A stretch of 64,000 nt of DNA from Mycolicibacterium sp. CH28. Its GTDB lineage: Bacteria; Actinomycetota; Actinomycetes; Mycobacteriales; Mycobacteriaceae. Positions 8,836-16,718 of the stretch are shown here, piece after piece (the stretch's first letter is position 1; every line of letters begins with the position of its first letter). The position numbers were made by a program, and so were the translations under genes. The stretch covers positions 33,408-97,407 of the forward strand of contig NZ_SRLQ01000024.1 of the NCBI RefSeq assembly GCF_004745805.1, written 5' to 3'. The notes under the pieces are model-generated. The model was not told the DNA's origin. It did no database searches and saw only the letters and a list, made by a program, of their open reading frames with translations.

Positions 8836-9666
8836 CTATTTGCGCCACAGAACACCCGTTCCGTCGATATCGACGATTTCGGCGGTGATCCCGTGCTTCT
8901 CGCGGTAGTCGGTGACGGCCTGCCCGCACGCCTTCACCGCCAGATAGTCGTCGACGATGCAAAAGCCGCCAGGCGACAGTCTCGGGTACAACGCGTCGAG
9001 TGCCTGAATCGTGGACTCATAGAGGTCACCGTCGAGCCGCAACACCGAGATACTCTCGATCGGGGCGTCGTGCAGTGTGTCCTTGAACCAGCCAGGCAGG
9101 AAACGGACCTGGTCGTCCAGCAGTCCGTAACGCTCGAAGTTCTTCTTGACGTCGGCTTCCGACACCCCCAAGATGCCCGAGACTATTTCTGCGTGAATCC
9201 CTTTGTCTGCCTTGTAGTTCTCGGTGTCCGAGCGCGGGACTCCCTGGAAGGAATCGCATAACCAAACATTGCGGGTCCTATCCCCGTAGGCAGCAAGCAC
9301 GGCACGCATCAGGATGCACGCGCCGCCGCGCCATACCCCGGTCTCGACGAGATCCCCGGGGACATCTTCGGCCAGAACCGTCTCCACGCACTCCTGCAGG
9401 CTGGTGAGCCGCTTCATACCGATCATCGTCTCGGCTTCGGCCGGCCAGTCCAGCCCCGCTTCGCGGTAATTCTGGTCGCGCACGCCCGCACCCCTGAGCT
9501 TGGGGCCGAAAGTATTTGCCGCCTTGAGAAGGAGACGTCGGCGCAACGGCCAGCCCGAGGGCATCCGCTCATGCATCCCGAACCTGGTCAGGTTGCGTCG
9601 CAGCAGGTCGAGGTACAGAGATCGCACGTCATAATCGGTGATGGTCAAGACTGCCCTATCTCGCAT
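8836..9666 (-). CDS. TylF/MycF (macrocin O-methyltransferase) family sugar O-methyltransferase
   Basis: A 276-residue member of the TylF family, whose characterised enzymes O-methylate deoxysugars using SAM and Mg2+. The SAM region is DLVETGVWRGGACILMRAVL, and the metal-binding acidic residues are in LRLDGDLYEST and FCIVDDYLAV. Family knowledge and the rhamnose genes of the locus make methylation of a rhamnose or similar deoxysugar hydroxyl the likeliest role. The reading frame starts at ATG 9666; a GTG a few codons in is an alternative. It is first in a two-gene unit with the downstream oxidoreductase (3-bp gap). Confidence 0.87.
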   Translation of the reverse strand: MRDRAVLTITDYDVRSLYLDLLRRNLTRFGMHERMPSGWPLRRRLLLKAANTFGPKLRGAGVRDQNYREAGLDWPAEAETMIGMKRLTSLQECVETVLAEDVPGDLVETGVWRGGACILMRAVLAAYGDRTRNVWLCDSFQGVPRSDTENYKADKGIHAEIVSGILGVSEADVKKNFERYGLLDDQVRFLPGWFKDTLHDAPIESISVLRLDGDLYESTIQALDALYPRLSPGGFCIVDDYLAVKACGQAVTDYREKHGITAEIVDIDGTGVLWRK

Positions 9667-9739
9667 GTCAGCATTTCGGCGCTGAGTCTAAACTTCCAGG
9701 CACCTCAGATTGCGGCGTTTCCCCACATCGATGCTCGGG

Positions 9740-11008
9740 TCAGCCAAGCTGCTTGCCGCGGCCGAAATCTTCCAGAAGATCAGCCGCCCTCGTCACGCTG
9801 TCGGCCGGCCTGATCAACCGGGCGGCAAGCTCGCGGGCACGGGTGAGGTAGTCCGGAGCGAGGATCGTACGTAGGTCGGCGACCAGCGTTTTCTCGGTCG
9901 CCGCGGCGAACTTCCGACTGGCGCCCACCTTCAAGCCTTTGACGGCAGCGCCCCAGATCACCTGCACATCGGCCATGTACAGGACCAATGTCGGCATCCC
10001 GGCGCGTAGGCCCGCCGCGGTGGTGCCGGCGCCGCCGTGGTGCACAACGGCCCGGCACGACGGAAATATCGTCGCGTAGTTCACCGCACCCACAACCTTG
10101 ACGTAGTCAAACTGCGGGACGTCACTGAAATCGGTCCAGCCGGCGCACACCAGCGCCCGCTCGCCCACCTGTGCGCAAGCGCCCGCAATCATCGCGATCA
10201 TGTCGGCGGGCGACTCGATCGGGATGCTGCCGAACCCGAAACAGATCGGCGGGGTTCCCGCGGCGATCCAGGACATGACGTCGTCGTCGGCTTCCGTTGC
10301 CAACTCGAGAGTCAGGGTGCCGACGAACGGCCGCTGGCCATCCCACTTCACCCACTCATCTGCTAGTCCGGGAAACAAGGCGTCGTCGTAGGCCTGGATT
10401 TCCAGCGATTCGAGTTCAGCGATCCGCCGCGGCACAGGTCCCGTCGCAGGCGGCAGGCCCAGTTCCCGCCGCGCTGAACCGACGACGTTCTTCACCGAAA
10501 GCCAGACCACCCACTCGTAGACGCTCATCGCCACGCGCAGCACCGGCCCAGGCACACGCGGCAGGAGTTTGCCGTTGACCCGCATTGGAAACCAGAACAC
10601 TGTCGCCAGCGGGACGGCGCAGTATTCCGAGACGTCGAATACGAGTTCCTCATAACTGACTCCGGTGACCAGCAGGTCTGCCCCACCCGCCACAGATGCG
10701 AGCGTCTTGCTCATCTCCGTCCAAGCCTGAATACCGGGCTCACGGGATTCGCGGAGATATTTCTGCACGTCCCGGATGCGCCAGAAGTTGCGGAAGAAAA
10801 AGCCCCAGAAGTCGCGGGTGTTCTCCAGCCATGCCTGCGTATCAGGACCGTAGGCGACCGCCGTGAGGCCGACCGACTCGGCAGCCCCGATCGAGTCGGG
10901 CGGAACCGCCATGAGCACATCGTGACCGCGGCGCATCAGCTCACGGCCGACAGCGATACCCGGCTCGACATCCCCACGAGTTCCGTAAAAAGCCAGCACA
11001 ATTTTCAT
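9740..11008 (-). CDS. GT-B glycosyltransferase (GT1, glycopeptidolipid Gtf-like), second copy
   Basis: A 422-residue paralogue of the transferase at 331-1605. It starts MKIVLAFYGTRGDVEPGIAV and has the canonical C-terminal VVHHGGAGTTAAGLRAG with an ADVQ donor-binding motif after it. Mycobacterial proteins of this type move rhamnose, talose or fucose from dTDP/GDP donors onto glycopeptidolipids and related lipids. The dTDP-rhamnose genes at 19664-22981 make rhamnose a reasonable donor. It is divergent from the acyltransferase gene across a 446-bp gap, and the next minus-strand gene follows 73 bp after its stop. The acceptor is unknown. Confidence 0.88.
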   Translation of the reverse strand: MKIVLAFYGTRGDVEPGIAVGRELMRRGHDVLMAVPPDSIGAAESVGLTAVAYGPDTQAWLENTRDFWGFFFRNFWRIRDVQKYLRESREPGIQAWTEMSKTLASVAGGADLLVTGVSYEELVFDVSEYCAVPLATVFWFPMRVNGKLLPRVPGPVLRVAMSVYEWVVWLSVKNVVGSARRELGLPPATGPVPRRIAELESLEIQAYDDALFPGLADEWVKWDGQRPFVGTLTLELATEADDDVMSWIAAGTPPICFGFGSIPIESPADMIAMIAGACAQVGERALVCAGWTDFSDVPQFDYVKVVGAVNYATIFPSCRAVVHHGGAGTTAAGLRAGMPTLVLYMADVQVIWGAAVKGLKVGASRKFAAATEKTLVADLRTILAPDYLTRARELAARLIRPADSVTRAADLLEDFGRGKQLG

Positions 11009-11454
11009 CGAATGCTCCCGGCCCCTTCAGTCCCTGGCTCAGCCGCCCGGCAGCGTAACCCAGTACCGAACCCGATGGGCGGGACTATGTGCAGGTGCCC
11101 TTGGAACGCCAGCTTCCCGAGGCTCACGTTCACGCGAATGCGATCCAAACAGCGCGTTCTCGAAGCCGATCCGGTGATTTCCTCCGGATGGAGCGGCAGC
11201 CCGGGTGGAATTTCAGCACCGCTTGGGGAAGGCACCCCCCGCGGCCGTTGAGGCCGAGGACCTGCCCGCGCCGGATACAAAACGAGCCACCGGCCGACTA
11301 CGAGTGCCGCCCCAAACTCTCATTCACGCTATTCGCGCCGCAGTATTGGGATTCGTCGAGGATATCGACAAGGTGCGGGGCCAATATGCAGGGATCACAA
11401 CCGGCGGCGCGACATCCCCCATCCGATAACAGCAGTTCGGCTACTCTGACGCTC
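11009..11454. other. Divergent intergenic region (446 bp)
   Basis: This stretch separates the minus-strand glycosyltransferase from the plus-strand acyltransferase and must hold promoters for both. The plus frame of the acyltransferase is open back to ATG 11089, but the encoded residues are compositionally odd and unlike the family, so they are not included in the gene. No clear operator, hairpin or RNA gene was recognised. Confidence 0.5.
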
Positions 11455-12852
11455 GTGTCAATCCAGGACCGCCCTACCCGCGCATCCAACGACGGTGCAC
11501 GGCGGGACAATCGGCTCGATTTGATGGACCAAGCCTTCTATGCCGGGCATCATGCCGTGGGCCAGCGGGAGGTGATGCAGGTCGGTTGGCTCTATCAGCA
11601 CACAGTCGACCTCGACGGGCTGGAGAGGTTTCGCGACCAACTCAGCCGAGGCATGATGGGGCGGCTCATCGAGCGGTCGCCGCTGCCATTCGGCCGCTAT
11701 CGGTGGGTGTCAGACCCTGTTCCGGCGAAACTCGATATTGCTTCAGTCGCTCGCCCGCGCGCTGAACTCGGCGACTGGTTCGACGAGCGAACCCAACTCC
11801 CAATCGATCCCGAATCGGGACCCGGCTGGCGGATCAGCGTCGTTCCCCTCACCGACGGCTCGACCGCGGTCAGTCTGGTGCTGTCGCACTATGTCATCGA
11901 CGGCATCGGGGCGGCAGTCGCGGTAACCGAGGCGCTCCTGGGGCTTCCTCGCGATCTCGGCTACCCGCCGGCGCGGTCACGCTCTCGACTGCAGGCGTTG
12001 GTTCAGGACGCTCGCGAATCTGCGCAAGACGCACCCGCCGTCGCACGGGCGATTCTGGCGGCGGCGAAAGAGGTCCGACGCCGCCAGCAGGATGTTGTCC
12101 ACTCGCAGGCACAGGCGTCGCTGCCGGCCGCCCCGCCGACCCGCGGTGCAGATGACATCGTCATCGTGCCCAACGTCTGGATCCGAATCCGGTTGGACGA
12201 GTGGAATGCCCGCGCGGAGTCGCTTGGCGGAACGTCTAGCGCGCTCGCCGCGGCGTTCACCGCGAGACTCGACCGGCACATGGGGCGCAAGCACGGCGAT
12301 GCCGACGACGTCAGAATGCTGCTCACCGTCAATACCCGCACCATGGACGATGCGCGGGCGGTCGCCGTCTCGTTTGTCCGGGTCGGCATCGACCCGGACA
12401 GGGCGACAGCCGATCTGACTGCCGCCCGCGCCGCGATTAAACGGGCGCTCAAGGAAGCAAAAGACACGACCGACGAATCAGCGGAGCTCGTCGCCCTGAC
12501 TCCTTTCACCCCCAAACGGGCGTGGAAGCATCTGATCGACTACGCGGTCAGCGACCCGGAGCAACCCGCGGTGTGCTCGAGCCTCGGCGATACGGGTCCG
12601 GCGGCCAGCCGCCCCGACGGCACGCTGTCCGATGGGATGTTCGCTCGGGGAGCGAGCCAGAACGTCACGCGGGGCTGGCTTGAACGAGCGGGCAGCCAAT
12701 TGCACGTCTTTGTCGGCACCTCGATGGAGATGAACCAGGTTGGCGTCTGCGTCCGCGGCTACCAACCAGGTGCTGTGACAACCAGGTCCCAGTTGCGAGA
12801 GTTGGCCGAGCGCGCCTTGGCAGAGTTCGGCCTAACTTGCGAGATCGACTAG
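11455..12852 (+). CDS. WS/DGAT-like acyltransferase (condensation-fold superfamily)
   Basis: A 465-residue protein starting MSIQDRPTRA from GTG 11455. The HxxxDG acyltransfer motif appears as SLVLSHYVIDGIGAAVAV, and the C-terminal half matches the wax ester synthase/diacylglycerol acyltransferase pattern in length and layout. PapA proteins of mycobacteria share this motif, so transfer of an acyl group onto a lipid or sugar hydroxyl is the likely activity. The Pfa-type synthases of the locus have no visible release or transferase domain, so this enzyme is a candidate for moving their product, or a second acyl chain, to the glycan. No strong ribosome-binding site is visible, and ATG 11524 is an alternative start. 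Confidence 0.75.
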   Translation: MSIQDRPTRASNDGARRDNRLDLMDQAFYAGHHAVGQREVMQVGWLYQHTVDLDGLERFRDQLSRGMMGRLIERSPLPFGRYRWVSDPVPAKLDIASVARPRAELGDWFDERTQLPIDPESGPGWRISVVPLTDGSTAVSLVLSHYVIDGIGAAVAVTEALLGLPRDLGYPPARSRSRLQALVQDARESAQDAPAVARAILAAAKEVRRRQQDVVHSQAQASLPAAPPTRGADDIVIVPNVWIRIRLDEWNARAESLGGTSSALAAAFTARLDRHMGRKHGDADDVRMLLTVNTRTMDDARAVAVSFVRVGIDPDRATADLTAARAAIKRALKEAKDTTDESAELVALTPFTPKRAWKHLIDYAVSDPEQPAVCSSLGDTGPAASRPDGTLSDGMFARGASQNVTRGWLERAGSQLHVFVGTSMEMNQVGVCVRGYQPGAVTTRSQLRELAERALAEFGLTCEID

Positions 12853-12853
12853 C

Positions 12854-12867
12854 GAGAACGTGTTTCA
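12854..12867. promoter_or_regulatory. KstR-like inverted repeat, imperfect (GAGAACGTGTTTCA)
   Basis: The site keeps the AAC-NN-GTT core and final A of the consensus TNNAACNNGTTNNA but has G at the first position. It begins 2 bp after the acyltransferase stop and lies about 200 bp upstream of the small ORF and mmpS. A flanking GCGAGA/TCTCGC pair (12852-12857 and 12871-12876) could also form a hairpin. Its meaning rests mainly on the two similar sites in this locus. Confidence 0.35.
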
Positions 12868-13059
12868 TTATCTCGCCCCGCCGCACTCAGCCACCCCTGC
12901 CGCGGAGGCGGCCACCCGGAAGACCCGCTGCTTGCGAGCGCGTCAATACACCTACCCTGTGAGTCACCCTAAGACTTAGCCATTACCGCAGATCCGCAGT
13001 GACGGTGACGCGTATGCTCCGCTGTTGCATTGAAAAGAACCCACACGGAGGCCATTGAC

Positions 13060-13179
13060 ATGGTTGACTCTCGTCAAGATCGGTCGCACTCCCGACGTCA
13101 CCGCAAATTTGCGGAGAGCCGTCGTAGCGTGCTCCGTGACGGCCGCCCCCCAGCGGTCAAGACAGACGCCACACCTTGA
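13060..13179 (+). CDS. Small Arg-rich ORF upstream of mmpS (39 residues)
   Basis: ATG 13060 is preceded at ideal distance by ACGGAGG (13045-13051), one of the best ribosome-binding sites in the locus, and the frame runs to TGA 13177-13179. The peptide starts MVDSRQDRSHSRRHRKF and is strongly basic, with no membrane segment. It is not a family I recognise. It lies 75 bp upstream of mmpS on the same strand, so it may be a leader peptide or a small accessory protein of the exporter. Confidence 0.4.
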   Translation: MVDSRQDRSHSRRHRKFAESRRSVLRDGRPPAVKTDATP

Positions 13180-13254
13180 TGTGTAGTTGCAATGTCGATC
13201 TGATGGTTCTTACTAGGAGCAGTAGCACTTGACGACGCGAAAGGTCGGCGTGCA

Positions 13255-13839
13255 GTGATCGAAGGTAGTTTGCCCGACGTTGAGCAAACTCGGCCCGATG
13301 TCGCTGACTTGCCTCGCCGCGACGCCCCTTTGCAGCCTGCCAACCGGCCGGCACCACCGCCTCGAGTCCAAGGCCGATCTCATAAGGGCCGTCGAAATCG
13401 GGGGCTCGTATTGGCGATTCTGAAGCGCCTGTGGATTCCGCTGGTCGTCGCCGTTGTCCTCGCCGCCGGCGGGCTGACCGTGTCCCGTCTGCACGGCATC
13501 TTCGGGAACGAGAAGTCCCTGTCCTACGGCGATACCAAGAACGACAAGGGCAAGCCATATAACCCGAAGAAGATGAAGTACGAAATCTTCGGTCCACCTG
13601 GGACCGTGGCCCAGATCAGCTATTTCGACGAAAACGGTGACCCGGTACATCAAGACGCGACACTGCCGTGGTCATTGGAGTTCCCGATCTCTGCGGCGGC
13701 GGGCATCGGAAGCATCGCCGCGCAGGCCGACAGTGACACCATCGGCTGCAGGATCACGGTAGACGGCGAAGTCAAGGCGGAGAAGACTGCGAACCACGAA
13801 GTGAGTTCCTTTGTATCCTGTCTGCTGAAGGCCGCATGA
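13255..13839 (+). CDS. MmpS family membrane protein
   Basis: A 194-residue protein with a cytoplasmic Pro/Arg-rich N-terminus of about 58 residues, one membrane segment (IPLVVAVVLAAGGLTVSRL, about 62-80) and an extracytoplasmic domain with VKYEIFGPPG-type MmpS core (here MKYEIFGPPGTVAQISYFD) ending in SFVSCLLKAA. MmpS proteins are accessory subunits of MmpL lipid exporters; MmpS4 serves glycopeptidolipid export. The start is GTG 13255. The stop overlaps the following mmpL start by 4 bases (ATGA), so the two are translationally coupled. Confidence 0.9.
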   Translation: MIEGSLPDVEQTRPDVADLPRRDAPLQPANRPAPPPRVQGRSHKGRRNRGLVLAILKRLWIPLVVAVVLAAGGLTVSRLHGIFGNEKSLSYGDTKNDKGKPYNPKKMKYEIFGPPGTVAQISYFDENGDPVHQDATLPWSLEFPISAAAGIGSIAAQADSDTIGCRITVDGEVKAEKTANHEVSSFVSCLLKAA

Positions 13840-16718
13840 GTAACCATCAGCTGGACACGGACCGGCCGTTCATCGCGCACACGATCCGCCGATTCTCGGT
13901 GCTGGTCATCTTGGGGTGGCTGGCGATCATCGTCGGCTTGACCCTCGGCGTTCCGTCACTCGAGCAGGTCGAAGCGGCGCACGCGGTAACGCAGAATCCA
14001 ACTGATGCGCCGTCATTCAGGGCAACTCAGCGCATGTCCGAGGTGTTCCAAGAATCGGCTTCGGACACCGCCGCGGCGATGATCGTCTTGGAAGGTCAAC
14101 AACCCCTCGGCGATGAGGCTCACCGCTATTACGACGGTCTGATTCGCCAGTTGCAAAGCGATCCCGCGCATGTGCGCCATATCCAGAACTTCTGGGGCGA
14201 CCCACTCACAAGCGGTGCCGCGGAAAGCGACGACGGTAAGGCTGCCTACGTTCAACTGCTCCTTTCCGGTAAGCCGGGCGACGCCTTGGCCAACGAATCA
14301 GTCCGCGCTGTGCAACACATTGTTGAGCACACGCAGGCACCGGCTGGGGTCAAGGCCTTTGTCACTGGCCCTGCAGCGCTCGCTGCCGATATGGGTGTCA
14401 GCGGCAATAGCACGGTCACCACGATCACGCTGGTCAGTATCGCGGTCATTTTCCTGACACTGCTTCTCGTGTACCGCAGGCCGCTCACCGTGATCGTGCT
14501 GCTGATGGTGGTCGGAATACAGCTGATGGCGGCCCGGGGATTCGTCGCGCTACTCGGCCATCACGAAATCATCGGCCTGACTACCTTCGCGGTTAATCTA
14601 TTGGTGGCGTTGGTGATCGCGGCCGGAACCGACTACGGGATATTTTTCATTGGGCGGTATCACGAGGCACGTCTGGCCGGTGAAGATCGTGAGACTGCTT
14701 ACTACACCACTTATCGAGGCGTCGCCAAGGTTGTCTTGGCCACCGGCCTGACGGTCTCCGGAGCGACGCTCTGCCTCAGCTTCACCCGGCTACCTGCCTT
14801 CCAAGCCCTAGGTGTTCCTTGCGCGGTGGGAATTTTGGTTGCGGTCGTGGTCGCCCTCACCCTTGTTCCTGCAGTCATCGCCGCCGGAAGCCGTCTTGGC
14901 CTATTCGAGCCCAGATGGAAAGCGGCGGGTCAAGGGTGGCGGCGAATAGGAACGGCGATCGTCCGGTGGCCCGGACCCATACTCGTCGCGTCTTTGGCTC
15001 TCACGCTTGTCGGACTGTTGACGCTGCCGGGATTCCGGCCCGACTACAACGACCAACATTTTCTTCCGAAGAACATCCCGGCGACTCAGGGATACGATGC
15101 GGCGGCGCGACATTTTCCGCCTTCGGCAATGATGTCTCCCGAAATCTTGATGGTCGAGACCGACCATGATCTACGCAATTCGGCAGATTTCCTCGTGCTG
15201 AACAAGCTCGCAAAGACCGTACTAGCTGTTCCGGGTATCGAGAAAGTTCAGGCCGTAACGCGACCCGAGGGAACTCCGATCGCTCACACCACGATCCCCT
15301 ATCTGATGAGCGCGCAGCAGGCTGGCCAGCAGCAATTCATGTTCTTTCAGAAACAGCGCATGGCAGACCTGCTCACACAGGCCGATCAGTTGGGGCAGAC
15401 CATCGCCATCATGTCACATATGTACGACCTGATGAAGCAGATGGCGGCGACCATGCACAGCATGGTCAAGAGCACACATGAAATGGCAGACATCACGAGC
15501 GAACTGCGAGATCATGTTGCAGATTTCGAGGATTTCTTCCGCCCCATTCGCAATTATCTGTACTGGGAACCGCACTGCTTCGACATCCCCATGTGCTGGT
15601 CGATAAGAAGTATCTTCGACATCCTCGACGGAGTTGACGGGCTGACCGAGAAGCTCCAACAACTGGTCGGGAATCTCGATCAGATGGACGTAATCATGCC
15701 CCAGCTGCTCGCACAGTTCCCTGAGATGATTGCCATCATGACGAGCATGCGAGCGATGCTGCTCACCATGCACAGCACCATGTCGGGCGTCTTCGGCCAG
15801 ATGGATGACAGCGGCACTAATTCGACTGCCATGGGCAAAGCGTTCGACGCCGCCCAGAATGATGATTCGTTCTACGTTCCACCGGACGTCTTCAAAAACG
15901 AGGACTTCCAACGAGTGATGAAGATCTTCATCTCGCCCGACGGAAAAGCCGTCCGCATGCTTATTTCCCAGAAGGGCGATCCCACATCGCCCGAGGGTAT
16001 CGCCAGGGTCGACGCGATAAAAAGCGCTGCCGAGGAGGCGCTCAAAGGAACTCCCTTGGAAGGGTCGAAAATCTCCCTCGCTGGCACGGCGGCCTTGGTA
16101 AAAGATATAGTCACTGGCACTCAATTCGACATGATGATCGCGGTAGTTGCAGCGCTCTGTCTCATCTTCGTCGTGATGCTGATCATGACCAGAAGTCTGA
16201 TCGCAGCCATGGTGATCGTCGGTACGATATTGCTTTCGCTTGGCGCGAGCTTTGGCCTGTCGGTATTCGTCTGGCAGTATTTACTCGGCGTGCCGTTGCA
16301 CTGGTCAGTATTCGTTATGACGGTGATCATCCTTCTGGCGGTTGGATCTGACTACAACTTGCTGTTGGTCGCCCGCATGAAAGAGGAAGTAGCCGCCGGG
16401 ATCAACACCGGCATTATTCGGGCAATGGCCGGAACCGGCAAAGTCGTGACGACAGCTGGATTGGTGTTCGCCTTCACCATGGCGTCCATGATCGTGAGCA
16501 ACGTGATCAGCATTGGTCAGGTGGGCACAACGATCGCCCTGGGCCTGTTGGTCGACACCTTCGTCGTACGGGCATTCATGACCCCGTCGATCGCCGCGCT
16601 GCTGGGACGCTGGTTCTGGTGGCCCCAACAGGTAAGGCCCCGCCCTGCCAGCACGATGCTCCGACCTACCGGACCGCGTCCACTGGTGCGCGCCCTGTTG
16701 TTGAACCAAGAGAAGTAA
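13836..16718 (+). CDS. MmpL family RND lipid transporter (first of two)
   Basis: A 960-residue RND-type exporter. The first half has GTDYGIFFIGRYHEARLAGE and the second half GSDYNLLLVARMKEEV, the paired Asp-Tyr motifs for proton relay in TM4 and TM10. Between them lies a large extracytoplasmic region with a Met/Gln-rich helical hairpin (about residues 500-670) containing RNYLYWEPHCFDIPMCW, as in the MmpL4/MmpL5 branch. It probably moves the finished or partly built glycolipid across the inner membrane. It is coupled to mmpS and abuts a second mmpL. This mmpS-mmpL-mmpL order matches mmpS4-mmpL4a-mmpL4b of glycopeptidolipid loci. Confidence 0.93.
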   Translation: MSNHQLDTDRPFIAHTIRRFSVLVILGWLAIIVGLTLGVPSLEQVEAAHAVTQNPTDAPSFRATQRMSEVFQESASDTAAAMIVLEGQQPLGDEAHRYYDGLIRQLQSDPAHVRHIQNFWGDPLTSGAAESDDGKAAYVQLLLSGKPGDALANESVRAVQHIVEHTQAPAGVKAFVTGPAALAADMGVSGNSTVTTITLVSIAVIFLTLLLVYRRPLTVIVLLMVVGIQLMAARGFVALLGHHEIIGLTTFAVNLLVALVIAAGTDYGIFFIGRYHEARLAGEDRETAYYTTYRGVAKVVLATGLTVSGATLCLSFTRLPAFQALGVPCAVGILVAVVVALTLVPAVIAAGSRLGLFEPRWKAAGQGWRRIGTAIVRWPGPILVASLALTLVGLLTLPGFRPDYNDQHFLPKNIPATQGYDAAARHFPPSAMMSPEILMVETDHDLRNSADFLVLNKLAKTVLAVPGIEKVQAVTRPEGTPIAHTTIPYLMSAQQAGQQQFMFFQKQRMADLLTQADQLGQTIAIMSHMYDLMKQMAATMHSMVKSTHEMADITSELRDHVADFEDFFRPIRNYLYWEPHCFDIPMCWSIRSIFDILDGVDGLTEKLQQLVGNLDQMDVIMPQLLAQFPEMIAIMTSMRAMLLTMHSTMSGVFGQMDDSGTNSTAMGKAFDAAQNDDSFYVPPDVFKNEDFQRVMKIFISPDGKAVRMLISQKGDPTSPEGIARVDAIKSAAEEALKGTPLEGSKISLAGTAALVKDIVTGTQFDMMIAVVAALCLIFVVMLIMTRSLIAAMVIVGTILLSLGASFGLSVFVWQYLLGVPLHWSVFVMTVIILLAVGSDYNLLLVARMKEEVAAGINTGIIRAMAGTGKVVTTAGLVFAFTMASMIVSNVISIGQVGTTIALGLLVDTFVVRAFMTPSIAALLGRWFWWPQQVRPRPASTMLRPTGPRPLVRALLLNQEK

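Noticed and set aside
11089..11454. N-terminal extension of the acyltransferase back to ATG 11089
   Set aside because: The encoded residues are Pro/Arg-rich and unlike the family; GTG 11455 gives the expected length.
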